12,012 nt of DNA from the NCBI GenBank assembly GCA_035490315.1, contig DATHET010000185.1, positions 1 to 12,012 of the forward strand. Reading direction: 5' to 3'. This DNA comes from JADJQU01 sp035490315 (lineage in GTDB: Bacteria; Planctomycetota; UBA1135; GCA-002686595). The translations under genes were made by a program, and so were the position numbers. The notes under the pieces are model-generated. The model ran no database searches and was not told where the DNA came from. It saw only the letters and a program-made list of their open reading frames with translations. Below are positions 1-6,862 of the stretch, one piece after another; position 1 is the first letter of the stretch; each line of letters opens with the position of its first letter.

Positions 1-93
1 CTGAATGCGGCTTCCTGGCAAGGCGCCGCGACGACGCGTGTTCTCTGCAACACTCGGAGGAGCGGCAACGCAGCCAGGGAGCCGCAGGCAGGC

Positions 94-130
94 CGATTTT
101 GTCGACGTACTTCTGGTACGGGACACTCGC
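94..130 (+). pseudogene. Possible 3' tail of an IS630-type transposase
   Basis: Read in the frame starting at base 1, bases 94-126 give RFCRRTSGTGH. This resembles the last residues that many IS630-family transposases carry before the stop (RFCxRTSxTGH-like, from memory). The bases GGGACAC at 120-126 resemble the GGACAC end of the clear IS630 remnant at 268-799. No stop codon follows, because TC stands where TA would be expected, and nothing upstream in the frame looks like transposase. It may be a worn solo end of an older insertion, or a chance match. The rest of 1-265 shows no gene I can support; the small ORF at 5-193 is arginine-rich at its start and unrecognised. Confidence 0.25.
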
Positions 131-265
131 AGTGGAAGGAACATGCCGCCCGACGACGCCATCCTGAACGCGGACTTCGAGGCCCATGCCTAGTTTTGGT
201 CTCGATTTGCGCATTCCACGGGCGGAGCGCTTGGGAGAAGTCTCCCCGCCTGACAGATGTCGAGC

Positions 266-267
266 TA
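266..267. repeat. TA target-site duplication, left copy
   Basis: TA directly precedes the left inverted repeat of the IS630 remnant. Its partner is TA at 800-801. IS630-family elements insert at TA and duplicate it. A two-base duplication is weak alone, but here it agrees with the inverted-repeat boundaries at both ends. Confidence 0.7.
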
Positions 268-799
268 GTTGTCATGTCCGCTACACTCGTATGACATTCC
301 CTGGCGAAATTCTCGAATGTACCGTGCTGCCGTACAAGGAGGTACGGCATGCGAACAGGACGACCCAAGTCGGCGTTGGTGTTGAGCGAGGAGGAGGAAG
401 AACTTCTCCGCAGCTACTCGCGCCGACATTCGATGGCTCCGTTGCTCACCGAGCTCGTCTCGTGTTGGCGTGCGCTTCAGACCTGTCCAACCTGGCCGTC
501 GCCGAGCGACTTGACTGCCATCAGAACAGCCCCCGGCGTCAGGAGGCTCGTGGATCAACCAAGTCGAACCCTGGCTTGCAGATCTTACCCGCGGGCAAAT
601 CGAGCGAGGTGCCCACCGATCGACAGCCGCGCTGGAAGGCGCGATCCGCCACGACATCGAAGTCTACAACTCGAACCCCAAGCCGTTCGTGTGGGTGAAG
701 ACGGCCGAGGAGATCCTCAGCAGCATCGAACGCTTCTGCGTCAACACCTTGCAGGTGCACAATCCACGACTTCTCACTCGCGTCTCACGGACAGGACAC
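268..799 (+). mobile_element. IS630-family insertion sequence remnant, internally deleted
   Basis: The left end reads GTTGTCATGTCCG (268-280). The right end, on the opposite strand from 799 to 788, reads GTGTCCTGTCCG. These are terminal inverted repeats differing by one gap and one mismatch. Both ends are flanked by TA (266-267 and 800-801), the target duplication expected of the IS630/Tc1-mariner group. Between them lies a broken transposase gene. The element is 532 bases, about half the length usual for the family (about 1.1-1.2 kb), so roughly 600 internal bases are missing. With both ends kept, it could still be moved by a related transposase acting in trans, like a small non-autonomous element. 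Confidence 0.85.
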
Positions 800-802
800 T
801 AG
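349..802 (+). pseudogene. IS630-family transposase pseudogene (frameshift and internal deletion)
   Basis: An ATG at 349 is preceded by a strong ribosome binding site, AAGGAGGT at 336-343. The first about 30 codons (MRTGRPKSALVLSEEEEELL...) are a typical IS630 N-terminus. Around base 440 the homology moves to another frame (HRARLVLACASDLSNLAVAE, the helix-turn-helix region). Near 525-545 it jumps to a third frame, giving SWINQVEPWLADLTRG, then NPKPFVWVKTAEEIL, and ends RTGH at the TAG at 800-802. About 200 central residues are absent, including the first two acidic residues of the DDE catalytic triad. The third, the Glu of the NQVE motif, remains. The gene cannot make active transposase. The two disruptions show it has been decaying for some time. 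Confidence 0.9.
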
Positions 803-2175
803 GCAGGGCTCGCGCTGTAGACGTTAGTCGCGCCCGGGAATTCGCCGGCGGCGATCTCCGCGATCTTGGCCAGCGTGGCCGCGTCGTCGGTGTCGGCGAA
901 CACGTAGAACTTCCACAGGTCGCGGTAGCTGCGCTCGAGATCGGCGAGCCGCGGCACGCGCGCTCCGAAGTCCGACAAGGGGTGCACGCCCTCGACGCCG
1001 GGCCAGCGCACATGCGTGCGCGCTTCCTTGAGCTGCATCTTGCGCGCGGGGCAGGTGACCAGGATCTCGACGCGCTGGCCGGTGGCGAAATGCGCGAGGT
1101 CCTGGATGCGCTGCTCGACGGCCGCGCGCTCCGCCTGGCGATCCTTCGCGAAGTAGCCCTCGACCAGGCCGTCCTGCGCGGCTTGGTTTTCGTAGCGCGG
1201 AAAAACGCAGACGCGCTTGGGCAGCTTGCGTCGCTCGAAGCGCTCGACCAGCGAAACCACCTGTTTTCCCGCGGCACCGCCTAGTTTCTGGCCCTTGCTG
1301 GCGAGCAACACGAGCATCGAAGCGTCGGTCGTGTCGTAGAACTCCTCTTCGCGCACGGCCCCTGCCTGGAGCAGGAGCGCCACTGCTCGCGCGATCAAGG
1401 CCCCCGCGGCGATCTTCGCGTGGTGGTAATAGACGCGCTCGGAAAAGTGATAGCGCGCTTCGAGCAGGCGCACGATCTCGGACAGGATGTCCTCGCGCAG
1501 CAAGTTGTGCTTGGCCAGGTCGACGTAGAGATTCCCGCTGGCGCGATCGACGCGGAAATACGACAGGACGCGCGGGTCGATCGCGAGCTTCAGACCGGTG
1601 AAATGCGCGTCGCGCTGCAGGTAATCCAGGATGTCCGAGCTGATCGTGTCGGCGTTGATCTGGCTCCAATACGGCGGCACCTTCTGCGGCGCACCCTCGC
1701 TGGTCAAGACGTTCAGGACGTCGCGCGCGAGCCCGATGTCGCGCAGCACGCGGCCGATTTCACTGGAGGCCCCGAGCATGCGCTCGTAGCGATACGCGGA
1801 ATCGTGGCGGTGGATCAGGCCGGCCTGGTCCTCGACGTTGTGGCCGAAGGGAATGTGCGTGACGTCGTGCACCAGGGCCGCGACGCGGATCACCCGCGCT
1901 TCCTCGTCGCTGACGCCCAGGCAATCGCGCGGACTCTGCTCGAAGGAGCGGTTGATCGCCTCGATCATGCGCTGGGCCTGGTGCAGCGTCCCGATCGAAT
2001 GGTCGAAGCGCGCGTGCATCGCGCCGGGGAACACGAGGTAGGCGCTGCCCAGCTGCTTCACGCCGCGCAGCCGCTGCATCTCGCGCGTGTCGAGCACGCG
2101 CAGCTCCTCGTGCGTCAGGTAGACGTCGCCGTGAACGGGATCACGGACGACACTGTAGCGCTTGCGCGAGGACAC
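799..2175 (-). CDS. HD-domain phosphohydrolase (SAMHD1/dGTPase-like, COG1078 type)
   Basis: This 458-residue cytoplasmic protein begins MSSRKRYSVVRDPVHGDVYL, the DPVHG opening usual in this family. The HD-domain metal ligands are visible: His59 in RFDHSIGTLH, His103-Asp104 in LVHDVTHIPFGHN, and Asp181 in SDILDYLQRDAHFTG. Relatives hydrolyse nucleotide phosphates, often dNTPs, but the substrate cannot be read from the sequence. The C-terminal half (about 260-458) is not recognised as a separate domain. The start is a GTG at 2175 with AGGA five bases upstream, and only 16 bases lie between it and the stop of the GIN-domain gene upstream, so the two are probably cotranscribed. Its TAG stop (799-801) coincides with the IS630 insertion point, and the reading frame is not damaged. 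Family assignment is secure; function within the family is open. Confidence 0.9.
   Translation of the reverse strand: MSSRKRYSVVRDPVHGDVYLTHEELRVLDTREMQRLRGVKQLGSAYLVFPGAMHARFDHSIGTLHQAQRMIEAINRSFEQSPRDCLGVSDEEARVIRVAALVHDVTHIPFGHNVEDQAGLIHRHDSAYRYERMLGASSEIGRVLRDIGLARDVLNVLTSEGAPQKVPPYWSQINADTISSDILDYLQRDAHFTGLKLAIDPRVLSYFRVDRASGNLYVDLAKHNLLREDILSEIVRLLEARYHFSERVYYHHAKIAAGALIARAVALLLQAGAVREEEFYDTTDASMLVLLASKGQKLGGAAGKQVVSLVERFERRKLPKRVCVFPRYENQAAQDGLVEGYFAKDRQAERAAVEQRIQDLAHFATGQRVEILVTCPARKMQLKEARTHVRWPGVEGVHPLSDFGARVPRLADLERSYRDLWKFYVFADTDDAATLAKIAEIAAGEFPGATNVYSASPA
800..801. repeat. TA target-site duplication, right copy, shared by two stop codons
   Basis: This TA follows the right inverted repeat. 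It forms part of the TAG stop of the transposase remnant on the plus strand (800-802) and of the TAG stop of the HD phosphohydrolase on the minus strand (801-799). Joining the flanks at a single TA restores a TAG stop for the HD gene at the same codon, so the insertion did not change that protein. Confidence 0.7.
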
Positions 2176-2191
2176 CCTGGTCCTGGAGGCG

Positions 2192-2887
2192 CTATTTGAC
2201 CGGTCGCACGTCGCCCGAGCCGCTGACCGCGATGTGCGTCTGCGCAGGCCCGCCGAGGTAGTCGACGTCCCCCGAGCCGCTGACGGACGCCGTCAAGCTC
2301 TGCGAGCAGCGCACGCGCACGTCGCCGCTGCCATTGATCGAGACGTTGGCCTGCAGGCTCTCGAGACCGCCGAGGTCGATGTCCCCGGATCCGTCGATCG
2401 CGACCGTGACTTTCGTGGCCTTGCCGCGTGCATTCAAGTCGCCGGAGCCGCTGATCCGCACTTCGAGGCTCTCGCCGTTCACGCCAGTGATGTCGACGTC
2501 GCCGGAGCCTTGGATCACGGCGCAGTCGAAGCTAGGCACGCTGATCGTCGCGCGCGGACCGACGCGGAAGGAATCGTTCGCGCCGTCCTTCATCGAGATC
2601 ACCAGCACGCCCTCGACGACCTCGGTCGTGATGTCGTCGATCAGGTTGTCGTCGGCGCTGATCTCCAGACTCGCGGCTCCACCTACGGCGACCTTCGCGT
2701 CGCAGGAGCCCTCGATGCGCAGGGCGTGGAACTCGGGGACCAGGCGGGTCTGGGTTGCGCTGACACCGGAGCCAGGACGGCCGGAACCGATCCAGGAAGC
2801 GTGGTGGCCCGGGCCGATGGCGACGATGCAGGCCGAGAAGGCGAGGACGGGAAGGAGCACGAACAGTGCGAGGGACGTGGATCGCAT
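2192..2887 (-). CDS. GIN-domain (DUF2807) putative surface lipoprotein
   Basis: A 231-residue exported protein. Residues 1-20 (MRSTSLALFVLLPVLAFSAC) form a lipoprotein-like signal ending at Cys20; the Phe at the -3 position is unusual for a lipobox. The mature part matches the head GIN domain, a right-handed beta-helix fold described in putative autotransporter adhesins. It carries six GSGD motifs at about residues 127, 147, 166, 186, 204 and 223, spaced 18-20 residues apart, consistent with one motif per helical turn. The biochemical role of the family is unknown; an envelope location is likely. The leader before the ATG (tcctcccaccacc) has no Shine-Dalgarno sequence. It is the first gene of an apparent two-gene unit with the HD phosphohydrolase and lies downstream of the 107-base palindrome, so it probably has its own promoter. 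I could not see a clear one in 2888-3005. Confidence 0.85.
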   Translation of the reverse strand: MRSTSLALFVLLPVLAFSACIVAIGPGHHASWIGSGRPGSGVSATQTRLVPEFHALRIEGSCDAKVAVGGAASLEISADDNLIDDITTEVVEGVLVISMKDGANDSFRVGPRATISVPSFDCAVIQGSGDVDITGVNGESLEVRISGSGDLNARGKATKVTVAIDGSGDIDLGGLESLQANVSINGSGDVRVRCSQSLTASVSGSGDVDYLGGPAQTHIAVSGSGDVRPVK

Positions 2888-3005
2888 GGTGGTGGGAGGA
2901 TAACCGCTGTCGGGGGGAAAGGCGCGCGGGGATGGATGGATCCGCTGGAGCGCCGGGGAAAGCGCCCGGTACGCCGCCGCGATGCAGAGATTCTCGTTCG
3001 TGTCG

Positions 3006-3112
3006 GTACGGAGTCAGGTGAATTCGTCCGGAGTCGTGATGGCATCCCGGGCGCCGCAGTGCGGCGCCCGGGATGCCATCACGACTCCGGACGAATTCAC
3101 CTGACTCCGTAC
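3006..3112. repeat. 107-base perfect palindrome (53-base arms, 1-base centre)
   Basis: Bases 3006-3058 are the exact reverse complement of 3060-3112, with a single G at 3059 between them; all 53 positions pair. Each arm contains CGGAGTC twice (3009-3015 and 3029-3035 in the left arm). It lies six bases beyond the stop codon of the DedA-ATP-grasp gene, at the end of the five-gene minus-strand operon. As RNA it would form one very long uninterrupted hairpin. No U-tract follows, so it is not a standard intrinsic terminator. It may act as a transcription end, as an mRNA 3' stabiliser or as an insulator from the GIN gene. Confidence 0.95.
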
Positions 3113-3118
3113 GTGGCA

Positions 3119-4765
3119 TCAACCGGGATGCGACCGCGCCTCGCGGCGATAGCGGCGCATCTCGCGCCACAGCTCCCCCACTCCGACCGTCGGCGTGCCC
3201 CGCGCCCGGTTGCGGCGCGCGATCTCGAACAGGATGCGCCATTGCTCGCGCAGCGTGCGCCAGGCCTCGAACACCGAGAATTTCGGGTCGTAGATGTGGG
3301 TCGCCTCGCTGGTCGCGCCGTTGAGCTCGATCACCGTGAAAAGACCGGCGCGGAAGCTCTCGATCGATTCCGTGCGCACGTCGTAGCGGCCGAAGTAGAA
3401 GCCCTCGTAGCCGCGGCTGAGATGATCGATCGCCGACTCGATCTGCGGTGTCAGGAGCGGCGTCCCGTCGAGGAAGATCGCGCCCTGGCAGTGGTTGCCG
3501 AGGTCGACGAGCTGCACGCGCTCTCCCGCGGCGGGCACGTCCCATAGCCGCGTCTGATTGCGAATGAAGTACACCTCGGCCATCGCCACGGCGCGGCTGT
3601 CGGCGAGGATCAGGTCTTCGAGCGTGTCCGTCCCATTGCCGACGAGCTCGGGAAACACCTTGCGCGTCATGGAGAACACGCGGCCCTGCTCGTCGCCGGG
3701 GTAGCGATAATAGAAGATGCCGAACTCGAGGCCCGAGGCAAATTGCTGCACGATCGCGTCGGTCTCGATCGCGCCGATCCAGGCCGCGACCTGCGTGTCG
3801 TCGTGGACGATCTTGACTCCCGACCCGCGCTGGCCAGCGTCGGGCTTGAGCACGATCGGAAATCCAAGCCCCTGCTCGAGCTGGAATTCCGCGACCATCC
3901 GGATGCGCTCCTCGACGCTGCTCGCGGCCGGCAGGCAGCGCGCGCGCGCGATGCGCTCGGACTGCATGCCGAGGTCGGACAGGATCGAGAGCTTCGATTC
4001 CCCGATGAAACCGCCGGCGGGCATCGCCGGATTGACGGCGGTGAACAGGGTCAGGCTGCGGTGCTTCCAGGCCAGGCCGAGGACGTAGACCACGATCGGC
4101 GGATAGAAGGCCCAGGGCGGCCAGAACTCCCAATGCGTCCAGCGGATCCAGCGGCCGACCAGCATCCGCCGGCCGCGCCAGGTGAACATCGGCAGGATCA
4201 GCTTGGCCGCGATCACCACCGAGACCACGGCCGCGACGAGGATCCAGAAGGCGTAGCTCTTGTACGTTTCGGCCAGCTCGAGCGCTCGCACACCGAGGAA
4301 ATATGCCGCGCCTCCGAGCAGCGGCGTCCAGATCAGGCAAGCGATGAACGTGACCCACGCGAAGCGCAGGAAGGGAGCGTGCAGCGTGCCCGCCGCGAGA
4401 TACGTCGCGAGCCGGGTGCCCGGGATAAGGCGCGCGATCCAGAGCACTGCGGTGCCGCGGTGCGCGAACCATTCGCGCGCGCGATCGAGGTGGGCTTCGT
4501 CGACGAACCAGGACACCGGCCGACGCCGCGCGAGCGGCCTGCCGACCGCCGCGCCCAGCGCGTACACGCCGAGATCGCCGGCCCAGATGCCGAGCCCGGC
4601 CGCGCTGAGGGTCGCCAGGGGACTGAGCTCGCCGCGCGCCGCGATCAAGGCCGCGGCGATGCAGGCGAGGTCCTCGCTGACGAAGGTCGCCAGGGCGATC
4701 ATGACCAGGGCCAGGGGCAGGGGCAGACCCTCGATCCGCTGGGTCAGCGCTTGCAGGAACTCCAC
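3119..4765 (-). CDS. DedA (VTT) membrane domain fused to ATP-grasp ligase
   Basis: A 548-residue inner-membrane protein. Residues about 1-195 are a DedA/VTT domain, with FVSED at 28-32 and ARLIPGTR at 111-118; the DedA signature contains R-x-x-P-G-x-R. DedA proteins move lipid carriers or phospholipids across the membrane. A linker (about 200-260) has WEFWP (212-216), another membrane segment (about 219-233) and NPAMPAGGFIGESK, which I associate with a membrane-bound ATP-grasp family. The ATP-grasp domain follows (about 265-520): Lys307 in VLKPDAGQRGSG for ATP, Asp461 in FGRYDV, and Glu480 and Asn482 in VIELNG for metal. ATP-grasp enzymes join a carboxylate to an amine through an acyl phosphate. 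I chose the GTG at 4765, 14 bases past the NRDE stop; an ATG at 4840 in frame would overlap that gene by 61 bases and add an arginine-rich stretch. It is the last gene of the operon. The fusion suggests coupled lipid transport and headgroup ligation (inference). Confidence 0.85.
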   Translation of the reverse strand: MEFLQALTQRIEGLPLPLALVMIALATFVSEDLACIAAALIAARGELSPLATLSAAGLGIWAGDLGVYALGAAVGRPLARRRPVSWFVDEAHLDRAREWFAHRGTAVLWIARLIPGTRLATYLAAGTLHAPFLRFAWVTFIACLIWTPLLGGAAYFLGVRALELAETYKSYAFWILVAAVVSVVIAAKLILPMFTWRGRRMLVGRWIRWTHWEFWPPWAFYPPIVVYVLGLAWKHRSLTLFTAVNPAMPAGGFIGESKLSILSDLGMQSERIARARCLPAASSVEERIRMVAEFQLEQGLGFPIVLKPDAGQRGSGVKIVHDDTQVAAWIGAIETDAIVQQFASGLEFGIFYYRYPGDEQGRVFSMTRKVFPELVGNGTDTLEDLILADSRAVAMAEVYFIRNQTRLWDVPAAGERVQLVDLGNHCQGAIFLDGTPLLTPQIESAIDHLSRGYEGFYFGRYDVRTESIESFRAGLFTVIELNGATSEATHIYDPKFSVFEAWRTLREQWRILFEIARRNRARGTPTVGVGELWREMRRYRREARSHPG

Positions 4766-4779
4766 GGCTGGAGACTCGC

Positions 4780-5529
4780 CTAGGAGCGCGCGACGGCGCG
4801 GCGTTGGATCTCGACGCGTTCGACCGGCATGGACTCGCAAGGCGAGAGGGGCTGATACAGCAGCTCGACCTGCCTCGCGCCGACCCGCACGCGCGTGAAG
4901 CTCACGGTGTGAGCATCCTCGCGGTGCATGCAGGGCGAATAGGCTCCGCGGCTCGGCGCGTGGCTCGAGTGGAAGCGCTCGAGCTCGTGCTCACTCGCCT
5001 CCCCTGAAACCAGCTTCGCGTACTGCGCCCGCCGCTGGACTCTCGCGCCATCGTCGTCGAAGGAAGACGAAACCAGCGGCCGATCGCCGCCGTGCAGCTC
5101 GCGCGTGATCAGCGTCGAACCGGTCCACGACGCCAGAGTCGCGGCCCCCGCGGTGTCGAAAGCGGCAAGCTCGAAGGGCCGATAGCGCTCCAGATCGAAC
5201 TCCGAAAGTCGCGTTGCGACCTCCGCGACGCTCGCGGCGTCGCCGAATTGCAGCGCGAGCTCGCCGCGGCTCGACCACGTGCGCCGCTCGTCCGCTCGCT
5301 GCGCCTGCGCGCCCTGGAATCGATAGCCGTTGAGCAGCGCGAGGGTCAAGCCTTGCTCGTTGACCGCGATCCACGTCCCGCCGGCCTCGCCGTCGATCGG
5401 CGCGATGCCTTTCACACCAGCGCGCTCGAACAGCTTCGGCCCCGTGGCCGGCGCGCGCGTGCGGCGTTCATCGCGACTGAAGGCCACGAAGTAGCCGTCG
5501 TCGCGAAGCAGCCATGTCAGCGTGCACAT
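4780..5529 (-). CDS. NRDE/TANGO2-family protein
   Basis: A 249-residue protein, within the usual length of the family. It begins MCTLTWL, giving an N-terminal Cys after Met removal as in Ntn-hydrolase-like members. It continues with FSRDE at 17-21, where Asn of the family's NRDE name motif is replaced by Ser, and with GGTWIAVNEQGLTLALLN at 50-67, a strongly typical segment. The family includes TANGO2, linked to haem and lipid handling in eukaryotes; bacterial members have no firmly assigned reaction. The ATG at 5529 lies inside the end of the DinB-like gene (13-base overlap), indicating translational coupling, and the downstream DedA-ATP-grasp gene starts 14 bases after its stop. It belongs to the aminolipid-type operon; its part there is unknown. 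Confidence 0.88.
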   Translation of the reverse strand: MCTLTWLLRDDGYFVAFSRDERRTRAPATGPKLFERAGVKGIAPIDGEAGGTWIAVNEQGLTLALLNGYRFQGAQAQRADERRTWSSRGELALQFGDAASVAEVATRLSEFDLERYRPFELAAFDTAGAATLASWTGSTLITRELHGGDRPLVSSSFDDDGARVQRRAQYAKLVSGEASEHELERFHSSHAPSRGAYSPCMHREDAHTVSFTRVRVGARQVELLYQPLSPCESMPVERVEIQRRAVARS

Positions 5530-6074
5530 GCTCCACGATTCGCCTCTTCGTGGCGCAGGGTGGACGGCGCGACGCCGAATTCAGGGCTCGGCTCGTGACC
5601 GGCCAGGCGCAGGGCCACGGCCATCAAGGCGAAGTGGTGCACGGTGTGAGCGACGAGGTATTGCAGCTCGCGGCCGACGCTGGAAACGCTGGCGTTCGAG
5701 CGCGTGCCGGAGAGCCCGCCGAGATCCATCGCGACCTCAATGTCGCGGCCCGGGCTGCAGCGCGGATTTTCCGGCCTGGCCAGGATCGCTCCCATGCGCG
5801 CGATCGTGGCGCACAAGCGTTCGCGAGCGACGGAAAGATCGGCCTCGGTCGCGGGATCGCGCTGGCGCGCGTCGTAATCGATGCAACCCGAATCCAGCCC
5901 GTCGAGGAAGGCGTCGTAGTGGTCGAGCACATGGCGCAGGTGCACTCCGACCCCGCCGCGCTCGAAGTGCGCCGGTCGCGCGGCGTAGACCTCGGGAGCG
6001 AGGGAATCGAGCAGCTCGAGGGCCTGCTCGAGGAAGGCCGCGTTGCGCTGGGCGAGGGACGTGTTCATTCGCAT
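5517..6074 (-). CDS. DinB-like four-helix metal-binding protein
   Basis: A 185-residue soluble protein of the DinB/YfiT-type superfamily. It shows histidine clusters in the expected places: VHLRHVLDHYDAFL (His45, His48, His52) in the second helix and HTVHHFALMAVALRL (His143, His146, His147) late in the protein, preceded by SSVGRELQYL. Members bind a divalent metal and several act as thiol-dependent transferases or hydrolases, but this one's substrate is unknown. The start is ATG 6074, four bases after the acyltransferase stop; a second ATG at 6068 is equally possible. The end overlaps the NRDE gene start by 13 bases. No clear ribosome binding site is seen, so translation may depend on coupling. 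Confidence 0.8.
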   Translation of the reverse strand: MRMNTSLAQRNAAFLEQALELLDSLAPEVYAARPAHFERGGVGVHLRHVLDHYDAFLDGLDSGCIDYDARQRDPATEADLSVARERLCATIARMGAILARPENPRCSPGRDIEVAMDLGGLSGTRSNASVSSVGRELQYLVAHTVHHFALMAVALRLAGHEPSPEFGVAPSTLRHEEANRGACAR

Positions 6075-6078
6075 GGAG

Positions 6079-6843
6079 TCAGGATTCGATCAAGCGCTGG
6101 AGCATGTCGCCCACGGCGCGCTCGGTGCGCGCGGCAAGTTCCTTGCGGCCCTCGCCGACGTGCGGCTCGGGATGGAATACGACTCGGGCGCGGAAGTGAG
6201 ACAGACGAAACAGGCGCACCAGGTGTCCGGTGAAATCCATGTCCCCCCACCAGCAGACGGATTGGGATGCAGGAGGGTCTCCGGGAGAAGTGGAATAGTG
6301 CACCGCGGCACAGAAAACAGGATAGCCACTGCGCGCGGCAGGCTCCAGCAAGGAGGATTTGAAGGGCAGGATCCCGCTTCCGCCCGTGCTGGTCCCCTCG
6401 GGGAAGAACAGGACGCGATCGCCCTTCTCCAGCGCGGCATGGATTTCCGCGTTGACTGTGGGCAGCTGCCGCCGCGCCTCGCGATCCAGGAAAATCGTCC
6501 CGAAGGCGGCCGCGCCCTTGCCGATCAAGGGCCAGTTGCGCACTTCGGCCTTGGAGACGAACAGGGTGTCGACGCTCGCGCCGAGCACCAGGATGTCGAC
6601 GTAGCCCAGATGGTTCGAGACGAGCACGCAGGGCGCCGGCGGGACCGGCCCGCTGACCTCCAGCTTCGCGCCCATCATCCAGAGCACGACTCGCGACCAG
6701 CGCCCCACGAACCAGCGCCGCAGGTGCAGGCCGCGAGGCGAACGGGCGCCGACGCACAGGCGGGCCGGCACCATGAAGGCGAAGAGCGAGAGCGTGGTGA
6801 CGAAAATCACGAACAGGCGCACGAGGGCGCGGAGAGTGCTCAC
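6079..6843 (-). CDS. PlsC-family 1-acylglycerol-3-phosphate / lyso-aminolipid O-acyltransferase (OlsA-like)
   Basis: A 254-residue membrane-associated acyltransferase. A hydrophobic N-terminal segment (about 7-27) is followed by the catalytic NHLGYVD motif (HX4D, His78 and Asp83), the FLDRE segment (118-122) and the substrate-binding FPEGTS motif (147-152). These are the standard PlsC (LPLAT) motifs, and the length fits. PlsC enzymes add the second acyl chain to lysophosphatidic acid. Because this gene follows an OlsB-like gene by 19 bases, the OlsA/GlsA role is more likely: adding an ester-linked acyl chain to the hydroxyl of an N-(3-hydroxyacyl) amino acid. General PlsC activity cannot be excluded from sequence alone. 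The start is GTG 6843 with only a weak ribosome binding site. Confidence 0.88.
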   Translation of the reverse strand: MSTLRALVRLFVIFVTTLSLFAFMVPARLCVGARSPRGLHLRRWFVGRWSRVVLWMMGAKLEVSGPVPPAPCVLVSNHLGYVDILVLGASVDTLFVSKAEVRNWPLIGKGAAAFGTIFLDREARRQLPTVNAEIHAALEKGDRVLFFPEGTSTGGSGILPFKSSLLEPAARSGYPVFCAAVHYSTSPGDPPASQSVCWWGDMDFTGHLVRLFRLSHFRARVVFHPEPHVGEGRKELAARTERAVGDMLQRLIES

Positions 6844-6862
6844 TCGGCTTGAACGTCCCGGC

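Noticed and set aside
5..193. 62-codon plus-strand ORF
   Set aside because: It follows a stop codon directly, begins with an arginine-rich stretch, has no ribosome binding site and is not recognised.
349..1284. Single 311-codon plus-strand frame from the transposase start into the HD gene
   Set aside because: Only the first about 30 codons are transposase; the rest is out of frame or antisense to the HD phosphohydrolase.
3006..3112. Intrinsic terminator reading of the palindrome
   Set aside because: No U-tract follows on either strand and the stem is far longer than normal, so it is listed as a palindrome of unknown role.
2162..3547. Plus-strand open frame opposite the GIN and DedA-ATP-grasp genes
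   Set aside because: It is antisense to genes with clear family motifs, and its product has no recognisable features.
2532..4472. Long open frame on the minus strand (646 codons) running across two genes and the palindrome
   Set aside because: It is a shadow frame of GC-rich DNA: arginine- and proline-rich, without recognisable motifs, and overlapping well-supported genes in another frame.
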